A stretch of 64,000 nt of DNA from assembly GCA_028281235.1 (NCBI GenBank), contig JANQKG010000001.1, positions 1-64,000 of the forward strand, in the 5' to 3' direction. Position numbers and translations under genes: made by a program. Position 1 is the stretch's first letter. Every line of letters begins with the position of its first letter. Positions 32,955-41,389 of the stretch are shown here, piece after piece. The notes beneath the pieces were generated by a model. It saw nothing but the letters and a program-made list of their open reading frames with translations. It searched no databases and had not been told where the DNA came from. The stretch comes from Afifellaceae bacterium. Its GTDB lineage: Bacteria > Pseudomonadota > Alphaproteobacteria > Rhizobiales > Afifellaceae.

Positions 32955-34805
32955 TCAGTGCGACTTGCCGATAATCGTCTCGCCGGTGGGGATACGCACC
33001 TCGTCGACCATGGCCTGCGTCTCCTCATCCGGCTCCGCCGTCATCAGGCTGACGACCACCGTGGCGACGAGGCTGACCGCCATGCCGACCATGCCGAAGC
33101 GCAGATGATCGATGCCGAGCCAGGGTGCCATGAGCGGATAGACATCGCCTGCCTTATCCCAATCATTGACGAGGTAGAGATACAGCGAGCCGGCAAGGAA
33201 GCCGAGCGCCATACCGGCGATCGCGCCCTGTCGATTGGCACGTTTCCACCAGATGCCGAGCACAAGAGGGAAGAACAGCCCCGAATTGGCGAAGCAGAAC
33301 GCCCAGGCGACAGCGCCGAGGATGCCGGTGAGCTGTAGAGAGGCGATCAACGCCGCGGAAGCGCCGATCACGATCAGCAGCACTCGTGCCACGATCAGCC
33401 GGATCCGCGTGTCGGCGCTCGGGTCGATGATCTTGTAGTAAAGATCGTGGCTGAGCGCGTTGGCGATGGCGAGCAGCAGCCCGTCGGCGGTCGACATCGC
33501 CGCCGCCATGCCGCCGGCCGCCACAAGACCGGAGATCACATAGGGCAGACCGGCAATCTCCGGCGTCGCCAGCACGACGATGTCCGGTCGCATGAAGAAC
33601 TCGTTGAGCTGCAGGATGCTGTCGCCGTTCTGGTCGGCGATCGCCAACATCCCCACCTGCGACCAATTCTGGATCCAATCCAGATTCGTCACCTCCTCGA
33701 TCGACTTGCCGATGATGGAGGTCGCCAGAGTCGGATCCAGAAGCTGCAACTTGGTGAGCGTGGCAAGAGCCGGCGCCGTGAAGTAGAGCAGAAAGATGAA
33801 GAACAGCGACCAGCCGACCGACTTGCGCGCGGCCCGCACCGACGGCGTCGTGAAGTAGCGCATCAGGATGTGCGGCAAGGACGCGGTGCCCGCCATCATG
33901 CAGATCGCCAGTGTGACGAACTTCCACGAATCGAGCCCGCCTTGCGGGTCGAAGTGGGGCGTTGTCAGCACTCTGACCCCGGCAATCGCCTCCTGCGCCG
34001 CCTGCAGCCCATACTGCCCCTCAAGCTCGGCGATGCGCTGCGCAGCCCCGCCATAGGAGAAGTGTGGGATGATGCCGAAACCCTGAGCGTTCGACATCCA
34101 GATCACTGGCACCAGGTAGGCGATGATCAGCACGATATATTGCGCCACCTGCGTCCAGGTCACGCCGCGCATGCCGCCGAGCATGGAGCAGAGCAGGATG
34201 CCCAACAGGCCGAACCAGACACCGAGGGTGAAGGGAATACCCAGCGCCCGCGCGGCGATGGTGCCGGTGGCGTTGATCTGCGCCGTCACATAGGTGAACG
34301 ACGCGACAACAAGCACGACAACGGCGACGAAGCGCGCCAGATTGCCGCCATAGCGCGTGCCGATGAAGTCGGGCACCGTGTAGCAGCCAAACTTGCGCAG
34401 ATAAGGCGCCATCAGCGCGTTGACGAGCACGTAGCCGCCGGTCCAGCCGATGACGAAGCCGAGATAGGGATAGCCACCGAAATAGATGCCGCCGGCGAGC
34501 GCCACAAACGACGCGCCCGACATCCAGTCCGCGGCTGTCGCCATGCCGTTGTAAAGCGCGGGGACCTCACGTCCTGCCACGTAATACGCTTCCACCTGCA
34601 TGGTGCGCGACAGCCAGCCGATGACCGCGTAGATGACGATGGTGAAGAGGAGGAAGCCGATGCCGATGGCGCGCGCGCCAACGCCGACCTGTTCCAGGAT
34701 CGCCATCAACGCGAAGAAGACCAGAAAGCCTAGGGTGTAGAGACCGTAGACCTTGCCGAGATTGTCAATAAAGGAGGAGCTTTTCGTGCCGCCTGAGACT
34801 GCCAT
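32955..34805 (-). CDS. Sodium:solute symporter, acetate-permease-like (VC_2705 group)
   Basis: A 616-residue permease with about 13 hydrophobic helices. The SSF signature region includes GREVPALYNGMATAADWMSGASF, MTAEP at the C-terminal side and AAAMSTADGLLLAIANALSHD, typical of ActP-like members. It follows the DUF4212 gene by 12 bp; DUF4212 small subunits pair with these symporters. Likely substrate is a short carboxylate such as acetate. The ATG at 34805 fits GGAGG seven bases upstream better than the TTG at 34811. Confidence 0.9.
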   Translation of the reverse strand: MAVSGGTKSSSFIDNLGKVYGLYTLGFLVFFALMAILEQVGVGARAIGIGFLLFTIVIYAVIGWLSRTMQVEAYYVAGREVPALYNGMATAADWMSGASFVALAGGIYFGGYPYLGFVIGWTGGYVLVNALMAPYLRKFGCYTVPDFIGTRYGGNLARFVAVVVLVVASFTYVTAQINATGTIAARALGIPFTLGVWFGLLGILLCSMLGGMRGVTWTQVAQYIVLIIAYLVPVIWMSNAQGFGIIPHFSYGGAAQRIAELEGQYGLQAAQEAIAGVRVLTTPHFDPQGGLDSWKFVTLAICMMAGTASLPHILMRYFTTPSVRAARKSVGWSLFFIFLLYFTAPALATLTKLQLLDPTLATSIIGKSIEEVTNLDWIQNWSQVGMLAIADQNGDSILQLNEFFMRPDIVVLATPEIAGLPYVISGLVAAGGMAAAMSTADGLLLAIANALSHDLYYKIIDPSADTRIRLIVARVLLIVIGASAALIASLQLTGILGAVAWAFCFANSGLFFPLVLGIWWKRANRQGAIAGMALGFLAGSLYLYLVNDWDKAGDVYPLMAPWLGIDHLRFGMVGMAVSLVATVVVSLMTAEPDEETQAMVDEVRIPTGETIIGKSH

Positions 34806-34817
34806 GATCAATCCTCC

Positions 34818-35069
34818 CTACTGACCTGAACCGAATTCGTCGTCGATTGCGTCTTGCCGCAGGTTTTGCAGCCAGATCAGCGCAACGAAAACGATCAGCG
34901 AGCCTTGAACGAGCATGTAGTAGCCAAGCTCAAATCCGAGGAAGGAGAAGGCATCGAGCTCTTTGGCGAACCACGGAATCACGATCCCGAAAAGCGCCCA
35001 TATCACCAAGACAATGTAGGTAAGAGAGCGCGTCTTCTCCCAGTGACGGCGTTGCCCTTCAGAAGCCAT
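34818..35069 (-). CDS. DUF4212 small subunit of sodium:solute symporter
   Basis: An 83-residue protein with two membrane helices (YIVLVIWALFGIVIPWF and YYMLVQGSLIVFVALIWL) and the conserved HWEKTRSL start. It is the usual partner of VC_2705-type symporters. The ATG at 35069 is preceded by GGGGGGAGC; a frame start 21 bp earlier is less likely. First gene of its operon, with a plausible promoter at 35139-35168. Confidence 0.9.
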   Translation of the reverse strand: MASEGQRRHWEKTRSLTYIVLVIWALFGIVIPWFAKELDAFSFLGFELGYYMLVQGSLIVFVALIWLQNLRQDAIDDEFGSGQ

Positions 35070-35138
35070 AGCTCCCCCCAAATGCTTCAATCATCTTCTT
35101 TGGGCGCGAACGTCGAAGTAGGTTCTCGCCCAGAATCA

Positions 35139-35168
35139 ATGCTACAAATGCGTGTATGAACGGGTCAA
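35139..35168 (-). promoter_or_regulatory. Likely promoter of the DUF4212-symporter operon
   Basis: On the minus strand TTGACC is followed after 18 bp by TAGCAT. Transcription would start about 65 bp before the DUF4212 ATG. The element overlaps the leader of the divergent gene at 35178. Confidence 0.45.
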
Positions 35169-35177
35169 TTTAGACGA

Positions 35178-35885
35178 ATGTCTAATCAGCCGAATGCGCC
35201 GGCAACGCGCCGCGGCAAGCTCGCCGCGCTTGTGGACAGCATCCCGCGACCGCTTAAGGCGCTGGCCATCCGCTTCGACAAGAGCCCCATCGACAACGTG
35301 GAATCGCTGACGGAGTTCACGCGCACACGCGCCTCCTACGTGGCGCAGACATCGCTTTACGGCTACCTGAAGACGCGCATGGGGACGCGTTATCGCGAGT
35401 TCTTCGAGGACGAGGTCTTCTCCGTCTCAATCCGCGTCGCCGCGGCAAAGCTGTTCGTGTCATGCCACGGCGATCTGTCGGTTTACGCTGCTGCCGTCGC
35501 CGGTCGCGATGCGCCTTCAGCGCCCGAGGAGGCCGCCGCTCTGGCTGTGCATTGCTTTCGGCACGGATTGGAGCGCGCGCTTGCGGAGGTCCCGCCGGAC
35601 ATGGTGCCCGGCGATGCGATCGATGACTTTGCCGCGCGCTGCGCTGAGACACATTGGGCCAACGCGGCGCAAGGCGCGGCAGCTTTTGCCGGCAGCCAAA
35701 AGGACATCATCCGCTTTGCGCCGGTCGTGGAGGAATTCAAGACGCTCGACGAGGAGATCGTCACAAACTCCATCCGGTTTCGCTGGCGAGACATCCGCGA
35801 GCAATTGCGCAAGCGCATCGATTCCGACTGCGTCCTGAACGATTGGCGGGCGCTCAGCGCCGGTGCGGCCAGACCGGAGGCATAA
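35178..35885 (+). CDS. Conserved hypothetical protein, helical
   Basis: A 235-residue soluble protein without a signal or membrane helix. It opens MSNQPNAPATRRGKLAALVD and has a long central helical part with RASYVAQTSLYGYLKTRMG and FEDEVFSVSIRVAAAKLFVSC. I do not recognise a catalytic motif. It is divergent from the symporter operon over ~108 bp, so the two may share regulation. The protein looks fully coding, with even GC-rich codon use. Confidence 0.75.
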   Translation: MSNQPNAPATRRGKLAALVDSIPRPLKALAIRFDKSPIDNVESLTEFTRTRASYVAQTSLYGYLKTRMGTRYREFFEDEVFSVSIRVAAAKLFVSCHGDLSVYAAAVAGRDAPSAPEEAAALAVHCFRHGLERALAEVPPDMVPGDAIDDFAARCAETHWANAAQGAAAFAGSQKDIIRFAPVVEEFKTLDEEIVTNSIRFRWRDIREQLRKRIDSDCVLNDWRALSAGAARPEA

Positions 35886-35990
35886 CCGGCCGACGCTGCC
35901 GAGCGCAGGCGATCACGACAAGCTGAAGCCGTGTGGTGCGCCATGCGCTTGCGCGCGTGCTGTCGCGGCTTGAGAATTGCCGAGAGATCG

Positions 35991-36377
35991 ATGGAAAAGC
36001 TACGCGAAGCGGCGTTCTTGAGCGTCGGGCGCGCTGTTGGATTCAGCGGCCTGGCGATCTTCACGTTCATGATCGGGCTTTCCATCCGCCCGGTCGTGGC
36101 GCTCAAGGCCGGCGGCGTGGCTCTCCTCATCCTGCTCTTCGCGCTGCTTTACAAGGCGTATCGCCTCCCCTTCACCGATTACCGCAACACGGAAACCTGG
36201 CTGATCCTCGACAAGCGTGACCGCCCGGACGAACGTTTCGCCGGCATGGTGATCATTACGGCGCTGCGCGAGGCGTATCTCTGGTTCGCACGCTGGGCGG
36301 CCGGCCTGGCGGCGATCTTGTGGGCGGCGGTCTTCGTGCTCGGCCTTTTGGGAATAGGCTCCGATTTCAGTGTTTGA
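35991..36377 (+). CDS. Small integral membrane protein of unknown function
   Basis: A 128-residue protein with three hydrophobic stretches: GFSGLAIFTFMIGLSI, GGVALLILLFALLY and AAGLAAILWAAVFVLGLLG. A soluble loop between the second and third has YRNTETWLILDKRDRPDERFA, typical of a family of uncharacterised rhizobial membrane proteins. The ATG at 35991 is chosen because the earlier frame from 35931 is Cys/Arg-rich and unlike coding sequence. It follows the 35178 gene by 105 bp, possibly in the same transcript. Confidence 0.7.
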   Translation: MEKLREAAFLSVGRAVGFSGLAIFTFMIGLSIRPVVALKAGGVALLILLFALLYKAYRLPFTDYRNTETWLILDKRDRPDERFAGMVIITALREAYLWFARWAAGLAAILWAAVFVLGLLGIGSDFSV

Positions 36378-36407
36378 TCGGCCCCGACGGACGATCGCGG
36401 TGCCGTG

Positions 36408-36616
36408 TAGCCCGGATGGAGCGAAGCGCAATCCGGGAGACGGGTCGGGTTGGTACGCGAGTTCTACTCGCTTGCCCCGGTGGGTATGGATCCCGCACAG
36501 CGCCGCTCCCGCCTTCGCCCTTCGGGCTTCGGCGGACAAGCCGCGCTGCTTGCGGGATGACAAACGAAAGGGGTGCAGTCGTGGCCCCGCATTCCGCTCA
36601 CACTTCATGCGGGCTA
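36408..36616. repeat. Nested palindromic mosaic (family C with outer arms)
   Basis: Outer arms TAGCCCGGATGGAGCG (from 36408) and, on the other strand, TAGCCCGCATGAAGTG (ending 36616) are inverted copies of one unit. Inside lies the GGATCCCGCACAGCG...CTTGCGGGATGAC unit also found at 42915-43032. The right arm encodes the last five residues and stop of the acetyltransferase. Confidence 0.7.
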
Positions 36617-37122
36617 CGGACGATGGAAACGCCGCGGACCATGCCTGCGAGCGCCAGCGCCGCGCCCGGCGCCAGTTCCGCGCAGAGGAGTCGCGCGGGA
36701 TCGACAGGGCCCGGCAACACCACCTGTCCCGGCCGCAGGCGCTTGAAGCCGAACGGCGCGTAATAGGGTTCGTCGCCGACCAGGATGACAAATGATGACC
36801 CACGCTGCGCGGCCGCCGCCACAGCGCGACGCATCAATGCTTTGCCGTAACCGCACCCCTTGCGGGGCGGATCGACGACGAGTGGACCGAGGAACAGCCC
36901 CCTTGCTGCGCCGACACGGATCGGCGTCATCCGCACGGAGGCGACGATTACGCCATCGAGCTCGGTCAGAAAGGACAGGCTGAGATCGTGCGGCGCCTGC
37001 TCACGCACGCGGAAAGCGGCGCGCGCGCGGGCGCCGGGGCCGAAGGCGGCGTGGTGCAGGGCTTCGATATGGGGCTGGTCTGAGGCGTGCTCGGACCGTG
37101 TTACATTGTTGTCGGATGTCAT
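36598..37122 (-). CDS. GNAT N-acetyltransferase, YhbS-like
   Basis: A 174-residue GNAT. The acetyl-CoA binding stretch is LGPLVVDPPRKGCGYGKALM, followed by ILVGDEPYYAPFGFKR, the YhbS hallmark. The acceptor substrate is unknown. The last codons, SPHEV and TGA, fall inside the right arm of the repeat at 36408-36616, so its C-terminus has been set by the repeat. Upstream, divergent, is a glutathionyl-hydroquinone reductase. Confidence 0.88.
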   Translation of the reverse strand: MTSDNNVTRSEHASDQPHIEALHHAAFGPGARARAAFRVREQAPHDLSLSFLTELDGVIVASVRMTPIRVGAARGLFLGPLVVDPPRKGCGYGKALMRRAVAAAAQRGSSFVILVGDEPYYAPFGFKRLRPGQVVLPGPVDPARLLCAELAPGAALALAGMVRGVSIVRSPHEV

Positions 37123-37395
37123 GGCGGACCCGCGGGAGCTTCATTGTCATGCCGCGGATCGCCCGGGAATGGAGGCGTCAGCGCGGCGGCGCTGCGCGTC
37201 GGGGGACGCGCGCGGCTTTGAGCAATCGTCGCCGGCGGCGGAGAATGACGGTTCCATTCATGCGGCGTGCCCCTATCATCGGAGGTCGCCAGGGGCAAGA
37301 CGCGGGTATCATCGGATACTCAAGGCCAGCTTGCCCTTCCGGGCCTGAACGGGCATGAGGCACGCGCCACACAGTCGGGAGTGAGGACGGTTCGT

Positions 37396-38394
37396 ATGGG
37401 TATGCTCGTTGAGGGCGTCTGGGAACAGGACCCGCCGCAGGGCCTGAGCATGCAAAAGGACGGGCGCTTCGTGCGCAGCGATTCCGTCTTCCGCAACTGG
37501 ATTACGGCCGATGGTTCGCCCGGCCCCTCCGGCGAAGGCGGCTTCAAGGCCGAGCCGGACCGCTACCACCTTTACGTCTCGCTGGCCTGCCCCTGGGCGC
37601 ATCGCACGCTCATCTTCCGCAAGCTGAAGAAGCTCACCGACATCATCGGCGTGTCGATCGTCAATCCGCTGGTGCGCGACGAGGGCTGGGTGTTCGACGA
37701 CGACTGGCCCGACGACCTTTATGGGCTGAGCCATCTCCACCAAGTCTACGTGAAATCGGAACCCAAGTGCACGAGCCGCGTGACCGTGCCGGTCCTTTGG
37801 GACAAGAGCCGCGAGGTCATCGTCTCCAACGAATCCTCAGAGATCATCCGCATGTTCAACAGCGCGTTCAACGCCTTCGGCGACGCGGAGTTGGATTTTT
37901 ATCCGCAGGAGCTGCGCACGGAGATCGACGAGATCAACCAGGTGGTCTACCGCACCGTCAACAATGGCGTGTACCGTTCCGGGTTCGCGCGGACACAGGA
38001 AGCTTATGAAGAGGCTTTCCGCGCGCTCTTTGCAACGCTCGACGAACTGGAGACCCGGCTCGACGAGCAGCGCTTCCTCGTCGGCGATCGGTTGACGGAA
38101 GCCGATTGGCGGCTCTTCACGACGCTCATCCGCTTCGATGCGGTCTATTACAGCCACTTCAAGTGCAACCGGCGTCGGATCAGCGACTATCCCAACCTCT
38201 ACGGCTATCTGCGCGACCTGTACCAGATGCCGGGCGTCAAGGAGACGGTCGATCTGGAGCACACCAAGCGGCACTATTATTACAGCCACGAGAGCATCAA
38301 CCCGACGCGCATCGTGCCGCTCGGTCCGCTGATCATCATCGATGCCCCCCACGACCGCGACCGCCTGCGTGGAATCGGCATCCCGGCGGGCTGA
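37396..38394 (+). CDS. Glutathionyl-hydroquinone reductase (YqjG/ECM4-like), paralogue 1
   Basis: A 332-residue xi-class glutathione transferase that reduces glutathionyl-hydroquinones. The catalytic Cys is in SLACPWAHRTLI near residue 62. The family blocks RYHLYVSLACPWAH, IVSNESSEIIRMFNSAFN and DYPNLYGYLRDLYQMPGVKETV are present. The start at 37396 (MGMLVEGVW) is chosen because the longer frame from 37267 is not family-like. A second paralogue lies at 48819-49790. Confidence 0.93.
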   Translation: MGMLVEGVWEQDPPQGLSMQKDGRFVRSDSVFRNWITADGSPGPSGEGGFKAEPDRYHLYVSLACPWAHRTLIFRKLKKLTDIIGVSIVNPLVRDEGWVFDDDWPDDLYGLSHLHQVYVKSEPKCTSRVTVPVLWDKSREVIVSNESSEIIRMFNSAFNAFGDAELDFYPQELRTEIDEINQVVYRTVNNGVYRSGFARTQEAYEEAFRALFATLDELETRLDEQRFLVGDRLTEADWRLFTTLIRFDAVYYSHFKCNRRRISDYPNLYGYLRDLYQMPGVKETVDLEHTKRHYYYSHESINPTRIVPLGPLIIIDAPHDRDRLRGIGIPAG

Positions 38395-38413
38395 GCTGAT
38401 CTCAGCCTTCAGC

Positions 38414-38878
38414 CTACCAATCCGTGGCGGGCGGCCGGCTCTCCAGCACCTCGCGAATACGCGCCAGCGTGCTTGGCGTGATGTCGGCCGGCAGATCGTT
38501 CAGCACGAAGGCCTCGCAGGCGACGATTTCCGCGCTCGGCTCAGGCGGCGTGCGCTCCCAATCGCGACAGACGTAGAGGGCAACATGGTCACCGGGACGC
38601 GCCCTGCCGTTGCGGTAGATTCCGAACAGAAGCGGTTCGCCGGTCAGGACCGCGCCGGCCTCCTCATGGATCTCGCGCTGAAGCGCGTCCTTAAGGCTCT
38701 CGCCAGCCTCCACGCCGCCGCCTGGCAGGTACCAGCCGGGCACGTAGGAATGCTTCACCAGGACCAATGTCTCGTCCTTCAAAAGCACAGCACGCACACC
38801 AAGCGTCATGCCGCGCGTGATACGCGAATAGGCGAGATAGGCTCGCAGCATGAGACGATGATGACGCTTGAGCGGCAT
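38414..38878 (-). CDS. NUDIX hydrolase
   Basis: A 154-residue protein with a perfect NUDIX box, GGVEAGESLKDALQ followed by REIHEEAGA. The N-terminal strand MTLGVRAVLLKDETLVLVKH and GWYLPGGG place it in the MutT-like group. Substrate unknown. It is convergent with the glutathionyl-hydroquinone reductase, 19 bp between stops. Confidence 0.9.
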   Translation of the reverse strand: MPLKRHHRLMLRAYLAYSRITRGMTLGVRAVLLKDETLVLVKHSYVPGWYLPGGGVEAGESLKDALQREIHEEAGAVLTGEPLLFGIYRNGRARPGDHVALYVCRDWERTPPEPSAEIVACEAFVLNDLPADITPSTLARIREVLESRPPATDW

Positions 38879-38977
38879 AGCGCACGCCCCCTAGCATGGT
38901 GGATCGTCCGCCGAAACGGCGCGGGCGGCGGATGGCGACCGGCCGGTTCCTCACCAGCCGCAGAGCAGAGCTAGCCG

Positions 38978-39886
38978 ATGTTCCGCCTCGGCCATCTTTC
39001 CGATGTGCATCTTGGGCCGGTTCCGAGCCTGCGTCCCAGCGATCTGGTGACCAAGCGTGTTGTCGGCTACGCCAATTGGCGGCGCACGCGGTCCTATTCG
39101 CTGGGCTCCGATGCGCTGGAGAAAGTGGTCTCAGACCTGCGCGCCCACCGGCCCGACCACATCGCTGTGACCGGCGACCTCACCAACATGGCGACCCGCA
39201 AGGAGTTTGAGAACGCCCGCACCTGGCTTGAGGCACTCGGACCGCCGGAGCATGTCACGGCAATTCCGGGCAATCACGACGCTTATGTGCCCGGTGCGCA
39301 CGAACGCTTCCGCCGCCTGTGGGCGCCATGGATGGCGAGCGATGACGATGCAGCCTTTGTCGGTCCGGCGCTTTTTCCCTTCATGCGCCGCAAGGGGCAT
39401 GTGGCGCTGATCGGCGTCTCCTCTGCAGTCGCCACGGCGCCATTCATGGCGACCGGACGCGTGGGCGCAAGCCAGACCAAGCGCCTCTGTACCCTGCTCG
39501 ATGAAGCCGGCGCGGCCGGCCTTTTTCGCGTCATTCTCATCCACCACCCGCCGAAGCTCATCGACCCGACAAGCGCCTGGCGCAAGCTCACCGACGGACG
39601 ACGCTTCCGCCGCGCAGTGCAACAGCACGGCGCGGAGCTCGTTCTGCACGGCCACGAGCACGTGCGCATGACGACGGCGATCAAGGGGCGCAACGGACCA
39701 CTGCCGGCAATCGGCGTGCCGTCCGGCAGCGCCACGATGCGCGGCGGCACACGGGCGGCAGGCTATGCGCTCCACGAGATCGTTGAAGAGGACGGCGGCT
39801 ATACGTTGACCGTCATTCACCGGGCGATCGGCCGATCCGGCGAAATCGGCGAGATGGCGCGCAGCACTTACAAGAGCCCCTTTTGA
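38978..39886 (+). CDS. Calcineurin-like metallophosphoesterase
   Basis: A 302-residue phosphoesterase. The five blocks are LSDVHLG, VTGDLTN, IPGNHDAYV, LIHHPP and LHGHEHV, giving the two-metal site. The fold resembles 3',5'-cyclic AMP phosphodiesterases of the CpdA type, although the substrate is not certain. The final codons encode KSPF and TGA, and these bases are the left edge of a MITE-like repeat. The native C-terminus has therefore probably been replaced or trimmed. Confidence 0.9.
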   Translation: MFRLGHLSDVHLGPVPSLRPSDLVTKRVVGYANWRRTRSYSLGSDALEKVVSDLRAHRPDHIAVTGDLTNMATRKEFENARTWLEALGPPEHVTAIPGNHDAYVPGAHERFRRLWAPWMASDDDAAFVGPALFPFMRRKGHVALIGVSSAVATAPFMATGRVGASQTKRLCTLLDEAGAAGLFRVILIHHPPKLIDPTSAWRKLTDGRRFRRAVQQHGAELVLHGHEHVRMTTAIKGRNGPLPAIGVPSGSATMRGGTRAAGYALHEIVEEDGGYTLTVIHRAIGRSGEIGEMARSTYKSPF

Positions 39887-40057
39887 GAACGCTGGCCGCG
39901 CGCCGTGCCGATAGCTGATCAGACGGCCGCCTGCCACGAAAGGCCGGTTCCAGGCTCTTGTTTCTTGACTTTTGGAGCCGGGGCCGACCCTGTTGGCGCG
40001 CGCGAACGTCTGATGATCCGGCCGCGTGCCGTGAAGCGATTTTTCATAACAGGCTCC
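39872..40057. repeat. MITE-like palindromic element (family B), copy 2
   Basis: Left end AAGAGCCCCTTTTGAGAACG, right end GGAGCCTGTTATGAAAAATC on the other strand. It has the same internal arms and central hairpin as copy 1 at 19786-19970. It supplies the last codons and stop of the metallophosphoesterase. Directly abuts copy 3. Confidence 0.8.
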
Positions 40058-40117
40058 AAGAGCCCCTTTTGAGAACGCTGGCCGCGCGCCGCGCGGCTGA
40101 TTTTTCAAGCAGGTTCC
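40058..40117. repeat. MITE-like element (family B), internally deleted copy 3
   Basis: About 60 bp containing only the left arm (AAGAGCCCCTTTTGAGAACG...) and the right arm (GCGCGGCTGATTTTTCAAGC). The central part present in copies 1 and 2 is missing. It follows copy 2 without a spacer, as a tandem. Confidence 0.75.
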
Positions 40118-40121
40118 AGCG

Positions 40122-40685
40122 TCAGCCGACGACGAACCAGGCATAAGCGAGAAGCAGGAACATGCCGGCGATCATGCCGAGTCCAAAGCCGCAAAGCCCC
40201 CAGATCAGCGCATATTTGTCCGACCCATGCGCCTTGTCGGCGAACAAGCCGCCGCGAGCGCTGACCGTCTTGTTCAGCCAATCGCCTTCGACCGCCTGCT
40301 CGCGCTCAACAATGCGCTCTGCCACATAGCGCGTCACCGCATCGGCGATCACTTCAAGGCTGGTGCTTTCCGCCAGGCTGGTGCGGCCCAGCCTGGTGTC
40401 CTTGAAGAATTGGTATTGCCGCTTGTCGCGCCCCATCGCCACAAAGCTGGTAGCGTCCACCCAATAGCGGGGCGACTGGCCGGGCAGGATGCCGAGGAGC
40501 AATTGGTCATGGTCGGGCGGCAGATCATTGGCGACGCTTTCCAGCGCCTCGGCCAGAAGCTCAAGCCGCGCCTGTTCGGCTTCGCGCAAATCCACGACCA
40601 CGTCGGCACGCTCAGACTGCGCAATCCTGACCTCGCGAATTGCGTGCTTGAGATCAACCACCCGCCTGCGCCCACTCTCTACCAT
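40122..40685 (-). CDS. Conserved hypothetical protein with a C-terminal membrane anchor
   Basis: A 187-residue protein. The first ~90 residues are charged and helical (KHAIREVRIAQSERADVVVDL, possible coiled coil). The middle has YWVDATSFVAMGRDKRQYQFFKDTR, and the end is a hydrophobic anchor, GLCGFGLGMIAGMFLLLAYAW. No family name is recognised; the YWxDxTSFVxMxRDxxxY region looks conserved. It would sit in the inner membrane facing the cytoplasm. Its 3' end abuts the family B repeats. Confidence 0.7.
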   Translation of the reverse strand: MVESGRRRVVDLKHAIREVRIAQSERADVVVDLREAEQARLELLAEALESVANDLPPDHDQLLLGILPGQSPRYWVDATSFVAMGRDKRQYQFFKDTRLGRTSLAESTSLEVIADAVTRYVAERIVEREQAVEGDWLNKTVSARGGLFADKAHGSDKYALIWGLCGFGLGMIAGMFLLLAYAWFVVG

Positions 40686-40735
40686 GACGCGCCAGTCCCT
40701 TCACCTATTTGGTGTTTTTCGCCTCGGCAGCGAAG

Positions 40736-40843
40736 TCTAGAGCCTTTTCCATTCTGATTGAATCAGAATGGAGGCTCTATGTCTTTGCCGGAGCATGATC
40801 TTATCCGAAAAACCGGTGCCCACTTTTCGGGATCATGCTCTAG
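40736..40843. repeat. RIME-like mosaic repeat, copy 3
   Basis: Reverse orientation relative to copy 1. Starts TCTAGAGCCTTTTCCATTCT and ends GGGATCATGCTCTAG, with CCATTCTGATT/AATCAGAATGG and GAGCATGATC/GATCATGCTC arms. It is a full-length, uninterrupted copy and a good reference for the family. Lies between divergent genes. Confidence 0.85.
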
Positions 40844-40902
40844 CAGGTTCCGAACCGCCGCACATGTGACTTCAGGCCCTTGCTTTTTCGTGGTGAACAG
40901 GC

Positions 40903-41379
40903 ATGAGCCAGTGCATGAGAAGCACCGATAGGGTCCGCGCCGCCGCCGAGGCGGCCGGGCTGACGCTGCAGGTTCGCGAAATGCCGCAAAGTACCCGCAC
41001 GGCGGAGGATGCGGCGGCCGCCTGCAGTACATCCGTGGCGCAGATCGTCAAGTCGCTGATCTTCCGCAAGGCGGAAAGCGGCAATCCCGTGCTTATCCTG
41101 GTCTCAGGCGTAAACCGGGTCGACCAGGAGGCCATGAAGGCCGTCATCGGCGAGAAGCTGGCGCGCATGGACGCCAATGACGTGCGCGCGCTGACCGGCT
41201 TTGCCATTGGCGGCGTGGCGCCGCTTGGCTCGCTGACACCGCTTGCGACGTTCATGGACAACGATCTCATGGCCTTCGACACGGTCTGGGCGGCGGCCGG
41301 CGCGCCGAACGCCGTGTTTGAAGTGAGCCCCAAGTTGTTGGCGGAAGCGACCGGGGCGCAGATCGTGTCCGTCGGCTGA
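40903..41379 (+). CDS. YbaK/EbsC-family aminoacyl-tRNA deacylase
   Basis: A 158-residue single-domain trans-editing protein. Family features are QIVKSLIFRK, the VSGVNRVDQ strand, and TGFAIGGVAPLGS, which forms the substrate pocket of YbaK/ProX-type deacylases. It would hydrolyse mischarged tRNA such as Cys-tRNA(Pro) or Ala-tRNA(Pro). The start at 40903 gives MSQCMRS; MRSTDRV at 40915 is an alternative. Convergent with the hydrolase gene, 10 bp apart. Confidence 0.88.
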   Translation: MSQCMRSTDRVRAAAEAAGLTLQVREMPQSTRTAEDAAAACSTSVAQIVKSLIFRKAESGNPVLILVSGVNRVDQEAMKAVIGEKLARMDANDVRALTGFAIGGVAPLGSLTPLATFMDNDLMAFDTVWAAAGAPNAVFEVSPKLLAEATGAQIVSVG

Positions 41380-41389
41380 TCGGACCTGT

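Noticed and set aside
33447-34733. 428-codon open frame on the plus strand
   Set aside because: Antisense to the symporter gene; Arg/His/Asp-rich with no fold or motif, an effect of GC-rich codon use.
40763-41032. 89-codon minus-strand frame across RIME copy 3 and ybaK
   Set aside because: Built from the repeat and antisense of a real gene.
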